The position numbers and the translations under genes were made by a program. DNA of 20,221 nt from a virus, in IMG/VR virus record IMGVR_UViG_3300022885_000092, positions 1-20,221 of that record, one strand, 5' to 3'. The first letter of the stretch is position 1, and each line of letters starts with the position of its first letter. The notes under the pieces were generated by a model. The model was not told the DNA's origin. It saw only the letters and a list, made by a program, of their open reading frames with translations, and searched no databases. Shown piece after piece: positions 15,097 through 20,221 of this stretch.

Positions 15097-18000
15097 TTGA
15101 GCTACAATGGTCTTCACGTTCACACACACTATTCCCTTTTCGATGGGATAGCCACACCAGAAGAGTACTTGGTTCGAGCAGAAGAGCTCGGCATGAAATC
15201 TTTGGCAATTACAGATCACGGTTCACTCTCTGGCCACAGAGAGTTCTACCGAATTGCAAAAAGCCTTGGTATCAAGCCAGTACTTGGCGTAGAAGGTTAT
15301 ATAACTAATGATAGATTCGACAAGCGGGCAAATGACGTTAGAGACGGACTACTTGACTTAGTATACAACCATGTTATTGTTCTTGCAAAGAACCGTGTTG
15401 GACTAGAAAACCTAAATAAGCTCAACGAAATTGCGTGGACTGAAGGATTCTTCAAGAAACCACGCTTTGACTATGAGGTGCTAGAGAAGTACTCAGAGGG
15501 CCTAATTGTCCTTTCTGGGTGCCTCTCTGGCGCTCTAGCGAAAGCCATAGAAGCCGACGAGCTAGCAGAAGCCAAGAGAATTATTGAATGGCACAAGCGT
15601 GTCTTTGGAGATGACTATTACATTGAAGTCATGCCTCACAACCCACCAGATGTAAACCACAAGCTTCTAGAACTGGCTGACAAGTATGGCGTGAAGCCTA
15701 TTGTTACTCCAGACTGCCACCACGCACATACTGGGCAAAAAGAAATCCAAGAGCTTAAGCTAATCCTGAATAGTTATTCTAACAAGGTTCAGAAAGACTC
15801 TACTTACGACAAGTCGTCCAAGTATGAAAACTTAATGGAGAGGCTTGACTATCTATATGGTGAAAGACAGATATCTTTTGCTAAGTTTGACATCCACCTT
15901 TTATCAGATGAAGAGATGCACGATGCCATGAAGGCTCAGGGTATCGATCGTGAAGACATGTATGATGCCACAAAAGAGGTAGCAGACAAGGTAGAGGACT
16001 ATGAGATAGAGGATCACCTAGACCTTCTTCCAGTTCAGTATCAGCAGCCAGACAAAGAGCTTAAAGACTTAGGCCTTGCTGGTCTTGAAAAGCGTGGAAT
16101 TCTAAATGATGAGTATATCGCTAGGCTTGACGAAGAGCTAGAGGTTATTAAAAACAAAAACTTTGGACCATACTTTCTTGTAGTTCGCTCTATGATTGCA
16201 TGGGCAAAGAAAGAGGGTATCATGGTAGGTCCAGGACGTGGATCAGCCGCTGGGTCTTTGCTATGCTATGCATTAGAGATTACAGACATTGACCCTATTA
16301 AGCATGGCCTACTATTCTTTAGGTTTATTAACCCAGAACGTAATGACTTCCCAGATATTGATACTGATATTCAAGACACAAGGCGTGAGGAAGTGAAAGA
16401 CTATCTAGTTAGACAGTATAAGCACGTAGCGTCTATCGCAACCTTCCTACAGTTTAAAGATAAGGGTGTTGTTCGAGACATTGCACGTGTCCTCCACATC
16501 CCACTAACCGATGTCAACAAAGTACTAAAAGTTATAGATACCTGGGATGACTACTGCTACTCAAAGCAAGCAGCTTGGTTTAGGGAAAAGTATCCAGAGA
16601 TTGAGAAGTATGGAGATCAGCTACGTGGTAGAATTCGTGGTACTGGAATCCACGCAGCAGGAGTTGTAACATCTAAGTATCCAATCTTTAAGTATGCCCC
16701 ACTAGAAACTAGGACATCTCCTGGTACTAAAGAAAGAATCCCAGTTGTTGGGGTAGACATGGAAGAGGCTGAGAGGATTGGTCTAATCAAGATCGATGCT
16801 CTAGGTCTTAAAACACTATCAGTATTAAGAAACACACTTGATATCATCAAGGAGCGTCACTACAAAGACATAGACTTGCTTTCTATTAACATGGAAGACT
16901 CAAAGGTTTATGAAATGCTATCATCTGGATACACTAAAGGCGTGTTCCAGTGTGAAGCTACACCATACACTAATTTGCTTGTCAAGATGGGTGTAAAGAA
17001 CTTCTCAGAGCTAGCAGCCTCCAACGCACTGGTACGACCAGGTGCCATGAATACAATTGGCAAAGACTACATCCTTCGTAAGCATGGTAAGCAGAATATT
17101 GCATATCACCATCAGAAGATGAAGCAGTTTACTTCAGAAACTTATGGGTGTATCCTGTACCAGGAGCAGGTCATGCAGGCCTGTACAGAGCTAGGGGGCA
17201 TGTCAATGGCTGATGCCGACAAGGTTCGTAAGATTATTGGAAAGAAGAAAGATGCTAAAGAGTTTGATGTATTTAAAGACAGGTTTATTGCTGGTGCTTC
17301 AGAGTTTCTCAGTCCTAATGTGGCTGCTGATCTATGGCATGATTTTGAGGCCCATGCAGGGTATTCGTTCAATAAGTCTCACGCTGTGGCGTACTCTACG
17401 CTATCGTACTGGACGGCATGGCTAAAGACATACTATCCAATTGAATTTATGTACTCTATATTAAAGAATGAGTCGGACAAGGATGCAAGAACAGAGTACC
17501 TGATTGAAGCAAAGCGTATGAATATTCCTATTAAGCTGCCCCATGTTAATGACTCCGATGCAGACTTTAAGATCGAGGGCAAGGGAATTAGGTTTGGGCT
17601 AACTGCTATTAAGTATATCTCTGACAACATCGCTGAGAAGTTTATTTCAGCAAGACCATTCACATCGTACAAGCAGATTGAAGAGTTTACATTTAACAAG
17701 GGTAGTGGCGTAAACTCTAGGGCTTTGCAGGCATTGAGGGTTATTGGCGGTGCAACATTCGAGGATAACCCAAGGAATGCTGAAGAAGTAAGGCAAAACC
17801 TTTACGAGTACTTAAACCTCCCAGAGTTTAACGTAGATGTTCCACAGCACTACTATGCATTTATGGACCAGGTAGAGAGCTTTGAGGAGAAGGGCTCGTT
17901 TATTTTACTAGGAATGGTAAAGAGCATTAAGCGGGGCAAGGGTTGGTCAAGAGTAGAGCTTCTAGATAAGACTGGCAGCATAGGGATCTTCGATGAAGAG

Positions 18001-18372
18001 CAAACTACTATAGAGTCTGGCAAAACCTATTTGATTCTGGCAAGTGATAACAGGATCGTAAAGGCTATTCCTTCAGAGAACATTATAAAATCTGACGACT
18101 CTCTGATAAAGATTTTGAACTACAAGATGCTACCCTTTAAAGAGGAAGAGCTATTTGTTGTATCATTCAATCCTAGGATTACTAAAGCTGGAAAGAAGAT
18201 GGCAACGCTAACATTGGCGGACGTGTCTAGATCTCTTTACCCAGTAACTGTATTCCCTACTTCATTTGCAAAAGCTTATATGAAAATAAAAGAGGGCGAG
18301 GCATACACCTTTAGCCTAGGTAAAACAAAAGATGGAACAATAATCATGGAGGATGTAATTGACAACAATTGA
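15097..18372 (+). CDS. dnaE: DNA polymerase III alpha subunit, DnaE type, with PHP domain
   Basis: The 1091-residue replicative polymerase of this phage. The N-terminal PHP domain reads LHVHTHYSLFDG, AITDHGSLSGH, VLGVEGY, NHVIVLAKN, LSGCLSG and TPDCHH. By comparison with bacterial DnaE proteins, all nine metal ligands appear present (H9, H11, D16, H41, E66, H92, C142, D206, H208), so 3'-5' proofreading in this chain is plausible. The palm has GPGRGSAAGSLLCYALE, FPDIDTD with D420, D422 and D424, and LIKIDALGLKTL with the third catalytic aspartate D567. A C-terminal OB-fold lies at about residues 925-1085. I saw no clear QxxLF clamp-binding motif. The start is TTG at 15097, because no in-frame ATG precedes the PHP motifs. 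It is close to full bacterial length and overlaps the recombinase gene by 14 bases. Confidence 0.95.
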   Translation: MSYNGLHVHTHYSLFDGIATPEEYLVRAEELGMKSLAITDHGSLSGHREFYRIAKSLGIKPVLGVEGYITNDRFDKRANDVRDGLLDLVYNHVIVLAKNRVGLENLNKLNEIAWTEGFFKKPRFDYEVLEKYSEGLIVLSGCLSGALAKAIEADELAEAKRIIEWHKRVFGDDYYIEVMPHNPPDVNHKLLELADKYGVKPIVTPDCHHAHTGQKEIQELKLILNSYSNKVQKDSTYDKSSKYENLMERLDYLYGERQISFAKFDIHLLSDEEMHDAMKAQGIDREDMYDATKEVADKVEDYEIEDHLDLLPVQYQQPDKELKDLGLAGLEKRGILNDEYIARLDEELEVIKNKNFGPYFLVVRSMIAWAKKEGIMVGPGRGSAAGSLLCYALEITDIDPIKHGLLFFRFINPERNDFPDIDTDIQDTRREEVKDYLVRQYKHVASIATFLQFKDKGVVRDIARVLHIPLTDVNKVLKVIDTWDDYCYSKQAAWFREKYPEIEKYGDQLRGRIRGTGIHAAGVVTSKYPIFKYAPLETRTSPGTKERIPVVGVDMEEAERIGLIKIDALGLKTLSVLRNTLDIIKERHYKDIDLLSINMEDSKVYEMLSSGYTKGVFQCEATPYTNLLVKMGVKNFSELAASNALVRPGAMNTIGKDYILRKHGKQNIAYHHQKMKQFTSETYGCILYQEQVMQACTELGGMSMADADKVRKIIGKKKDAKEFDVFKDRFIAGASEFLSPNVAADLWHDFEAHAGYSFNKSHAVAYSTLSYWTAWLKTYYPIEFMYSILKNESDKDARTEYLIEAKRMNIPIKLPHVNDSDADFKIEGKGIRFGLTAIKYISDNIAEKFISARPFTSYKQIEEFTFNKGSGVNSRALQALRVIGGATFEDNPRNAEEVRQNLYEYLNLPEFNVDVPQHYYAFMDQVESFEEKGSFILLGMVKSIKRGKGWSRVELLDKTGSIGIFDEEQTTIESGKTYLILASDNRIVKAIPSENIIKSDDSLIKILNYKMLPFKEEELFVVSFNPRITKAGKKMATLTLADVSRSLYPVTVFPTSFAKAYMKIKEGEAYTFSLGKTKDGTIIMEDVIDNN
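18348..18353 (+). promoter_or_regulatory. Ribosome binding site GGAGGA deciding the TTG start at 18359
   Basis: GGAGGA ends five bases before the TTG at 18359, within the last codons of the polymerase gene. It favours TTG over the in-frame ATG at 18380 as the recombinase start, even though that means a 14-base overlap. Confidence 0.75.
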
Positions 18373-19372
18373 TGAAGCAATGGCACTACTCGACCCCAAG
18401 TTGAGAAAGCGTGTGCAGACTGGAGTAGGAATCGAAACTCAATTCCAGGCCACACCAAGCCCTGGCCTTAATAAGGCTTTAGGCGGTGGCCTACCGTATG
18501 GGAGGCAGATATTACTTTGGGGAAGCAAGTCAAGTGCTAAGTCTTCCTTATGCCTACAGATGATTGGAGAAGCTCAGAAGGAAGGAAAGCTCTGTGCATG
18601 GATAGACGCAGAGATGTCCTATGACGAAGCCTGGGCTAAGAAGCTTGGGGTAGATACCACTCAGCTAATCTATTCAGAAGCCAGAAGCATCAACGACATG
18701 ACCGACGTGACCGTTGGACTTTTGAATGCTGGGGCTGACCTGATCGTAATAGATAGTATTAGTTCTCTTTTGCCAGCGGTATACTTTGAAAAAGATTCAC
18801 ACGAGCTTAAGCAGCTGGATCAGACAAAGCAGATTGGTTCAGAGTCTAAGGACTTAAAGCATGCTTGGCTAATGATTAACTATGCCAATAACAGAGAGAA
18901 GCCAGGACTTATTGTTGCAATCTCTCAAGCAAGGAACAACATTACGGCAATGTATACTCAGCAACAGCCAACGGGAGGCTTGACAACACAGTACATGTCC
19001 TCTACAATTATCAAGCTGTTCTCCTCAACCTCCGACTCTCAGGCACTGAAGGCAAAGGTAAAGGTTGGAGACAAGATCATTGAACAGAAGGTTGGCCGCA
19101 AGGTTAGATGGGAAGTGACTAATTCTAAGACCTCAGCACCAGGAGACTCTGGAGAGTACGACTTCTACTTTAAGGGAGACCTTATTGGCATAGACGTTAT
19201 AGCAGACCTAGTTGATACCGCTGAGATGAACGGGCTAGTAGAGAGAACTGGCGCATGGTACAAGCTCGAAAATGGAGAAAAGCTTCAGGGAAGGGACGCA
19301 TTTGTTCAGTATGTTAAGGACAATCCAGACTTCCACAAGGAACTTGAGGCAAAGCTGAATGAGCAAGTATAG
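18359..19372 (+). CDS. recA: RecA/UvsX-like DNA recombinase
   Basis: A 337-residue strand-exchange ATPase of about RecA length, acting in recombination-dependent replication and repair. Walker A at residues 55-62 reads GSKSSAKS: the glycine normally before the lysine is alanine (A60, K61). The catalytic glutamate is in WIDAEMSYDE (E85), Walker B is LIVIDSISSLLP (D132), and the nucleotide-sensing glutamine is in AISQARNNI (Q190), followed by an L2-like loop (QQQPTGGL). A TTG start at 18359 with GGAGGA upstream is preferred; an ATG at 18380 would shorten it by seven residues. It overlaps both the polymerase gene and the zinc-ribbon gene by 14 bases. The family is clear; the symbol is given at family level, as phage versions are often named RecA-like or UvsX-like. 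Confidence 0.88.
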   Translation: MTTIDEAMALLDPKLRKRVQTGVGIETQFQATPSPGLNKALGGGLPYGRQILLWGSKSSAKSSLCLQMIGEAQKEGKLCAWIDAEMSYDEAWAKKLGVDTTQLIYSEARSINDMTDVTVGLLNAGADLIVIDSISSLLPAVYFEKDSHELKQLDQTKQIGSESKDLKHAWLMINYANNREKPGLIVAISQARNNITAMYTQQQPTGGLTTQYMSSTIIKLFSSTSDSQALKAKVKVGDKIIEQKVGRKVRWEVTNSKTSAPGDSGEYDFYFKGDLIGIDVIADLVDTAEMNGLVERTGAWYKLENGEKLQGRDAFVQYVKDNPDFHKELEAKLNEQV

Positions 19373-19547
19373 CGTTTACACTGGTAAGTTTTCTTGCCAC
19401 ACCTGCAAAGAGGACGTATCATCCTTACGCAGCTATCCAGAAACCAAAGAGCTTACGTGGATGTGTAGTAATAGACACCTATCAACCGTTAGCTTGTCCA
19501 AATATAAGAAGACAAAGAAGGACTATGAGCGAGAGATCAGAGATTAA
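19359..19547 (+). CDS. Small zinc-ribbon-like protein, 62 residues
   Basis: Contains FSCHTCKEDV (C13, C16) and LTWMCSNRHLS (C36, H40), a CxxC...CxxxH arrangement that could bind one zinc ion, followed by a basic tail (KYKKTKKDYEREIRD). The ATG lies 14 bases inside the recombinase gene and the last 23 bases overlap the nuclease candidate, so it is translated in a tight block with recombination proteins. Small zinc-ribbon proteins can bind nucleic acid or act as adaptors for larger enzymes; which applies here cannot be told from sequence alone. Only four candidate ligands are present, just enough for one site. Confidence 0.65.
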   Translation: MSKYSVYTGKFSCHTCKEDVSSLRSYPETKELTWMCSNRHLSTVSLSKYKKTKKDYEREIRD

Positions 19548-19812
19548 AAGGCTTGGTGCAAAAGCTATAAAGAACAGTGGTAGAGGAATTACCAAAGGCG
19601 ATGCCAAGTGGGAGGGGTTTACCGTAGACTTTAAAGAATATCCAAAAGGCTTTACTGTTAATCAAGATAACTGGGCCAAGGCTGTAACTGACGCCTTGCG
19701 TAATGGGAACGATCCTGCTATAGTAGTAGTATTGGGTGAAACTAACAGAAAAACAAGACTAGCAATAATTGAACTAGAATTACTAGAGCAACTAATAGAA
19801 GGAAATAAATAA
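19525..19812 (+). CDS. PD-(D/E)XK nuclease candidate, Holliday junction resolvase-like
   Basis: A 95-residue protein. Residues 11-40 read GAKAIKNSGRGITKGDAKWE and then FTVDFKEYP, which gives D26, then D35-x-K37 followed by E38, the pattern of a PD-(D/E)XK metal-dependent nuclease core. The following helix (DNWAKAVTDALRNG) and hydrophobic strands (PAIVVVLGE, RLAIIELE) fit the same fold. Proteins this small in phage replication regions are often Holliday junction resolvases or related structure-specific nucleases. Its position after the recombinase supports a recombination role. The ATG at 19525 overlaps the zinc-ribbon gene by 23 bases; AGAAGG lies just upstream. The stop overlaps the exonuclease ATG (TAATG). 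The fold is likely, the resolvase role inferred. Confidence 0.6.
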   Translation: MSERSEIKRLGAKAIKNSGRGITKGDAKWEGFTVDFKEYPKGFTVNQDNWAKAVTDALRNGNDPAIVVVLGETNRKTRLAIIELELLEQLIEGNK

Positions 19813-20221
19813 TGAAAATATTACATCTAGATATTGAAACTACACCTATTAAAGCATATGTCTGGGGCCTTTGGGACCAGAACGTATCTATAAATCAGAT
19901 TATTGAGCCTACGGAGATGCTATGCTTCGGTGCAAGATGGCACGGTACAAAGAAGGTAATCTTTAAGTCAGTACACCATGATGGCAAGAAGGCAATGCTT
20001 GAAGACCTTCATAAGCTAATGGAAGAGGCAGATGTTCTAGTTGGATGGAACTCAGCTGGCTTTGATCACAAGCACATCAATAGGGAGTTCTTGGAGAATG
20101 GGCTAATGCCTCCTTCACCAGTTAAAGACCTAGACCTGATGAGTGTCGTAAAAGCAAACTTCCAGTTCCCATCAAACAAGCTAGACTATGTTGCCCAGGC
20201 TCTGGGTGTAGGTGCAAAGGT
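19812..20221 (+). CDS. DnaQ-like 3'-5' exonuclease, N-terminal part (runs off window)
   Basis: The first 136 codons are visible; the gene continues past the window end. It starts with ILHLDIETTP, the Exo I motif of DEDD exonucleases (D7, E9). It continues with LVGWNSAGFDHKHIN, the Exo II region (D85), and SNKLDYVAQALGVG, typical of the segment before Exo III, which is not reached. Such enzymes remove nucleotides from DNA 3' ends and can proofread a polymerase or trim repair intermediates. The ATG overlaps the previous stop (TAATG), and GAAGGA at 19798-19803 lies eight bases upstream. Whether the rest holds only the exonuclease or a fused polymerase domain cannot be told here. Confidence 0.85.
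   Translation, partial: MKILHLDIETTPIKAYVWGLWDQNVSINQIIEPTEMLCFGARWHGTKKVIFKSVHHDGKKAMLEDLHKLMEEADVLVGWNSAGFDHKHINREFLENGLMPPSPVKDLDLMSVVKANFQFPSNKLDYVAQALGVGAK

Noticed and set aside
15225-15244. 8-bp perfect hairpin (ACTCTCTG / CAGAGAGT) early in the polymerase gene
   Set aside because: It lies within codons for the PHP motif DHGSLSGH, which constrains the sequence, and its length is within chance expectation.
1-20221. tRNA genes, CRISPR arrays, insertion sequences, integrase or attachment sites
   Set aside because: No cloverleaf-like sequence, regularly spaced repeats, terminal inverted repeats or recombinase genes of those types were seen, and protein-coding genes occupy essentially all of the window.

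Overview
The window is a stretch of a tailed double-stranded DNA bacteriophage genome. Every convincing gene lies on the + strand, genes overlap or are separated by at most about 25 bases, and base composition is around 40% G+C judged by eye. The layout (tape measure, tail hub, tail-tip proteins, a MerR-like regulator, then DnaB-like helicase, primase, ssDNA-binding protein, DnaE-type polymerase and RecA-like recombinase) resembles large siphovirus-type actinobacteriophages as I remember them. Frequent GTG starts fit that, and the modest G+C would suit a low-GC actinobacterial host such as a freshwater lineage. The host assignment is inference only.

Tail module (1-10902). The window opens inside the tape measure protein gene (2-3361, 5' end missing). 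A distal-tail-like protein (3361-4002) follows, then a very large tail hub / minor tail protein with a LamG/concanavalin-like insert (4002-8321), a small unknown tail protein (8321-8815), a collar-fibre-like tail-tip protein (8812-9948), a further tail protein (9948-10448) and a small possible tail-tip / receptor-binding protein (10459-10902). The first six of these genes are joined by TAGTG, TAATG or GTGA stop-start overlaps, which suggests translational coupling.

Switch region (10911-11678). A MerR-like DNA-binding protein is followed by a 68-residue conserved-looking protein of unknown role. An excellent sigma70-type promoter with an extended -10 (11367-11395) sits inside the end of the regulator gene and fires into the replication genes.

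Replication and recombination module (11678-20221). In order: a 102-residue unknown that could be a helicase-loading factor, a DnaB-family helicase, a 110-residue unknown overlapping the primase gene by 88 bases, a compact CHC2/TOPRIM primase, a gp32-like ssDNA-binding protein with its own candidate promoter and the clearest ribosome binding site, a 1091-residue DnaE-type polymerase with an apparently intact PHP domain, a RecA/UvsX-like recombinase with an altered P-loop, a zinc-ribbon-like protein, a PD-(D/E)XK nuclease candidate and the start of a DnaQ-like 3'-5' exonuclease running off the end. Together these would unwind, prime, coat and copy the genome and carry out recombination. No sliding clamp, clamp loader, integrase, lysis gene, tRNA, CRISPR array or insertion sequence is visible. 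I found no exotic system. The best second-look items are the promoter set, the RecA P-loop, the duplicated proofreading capacity, and the overlapping AT-rich region upstream of the primase.
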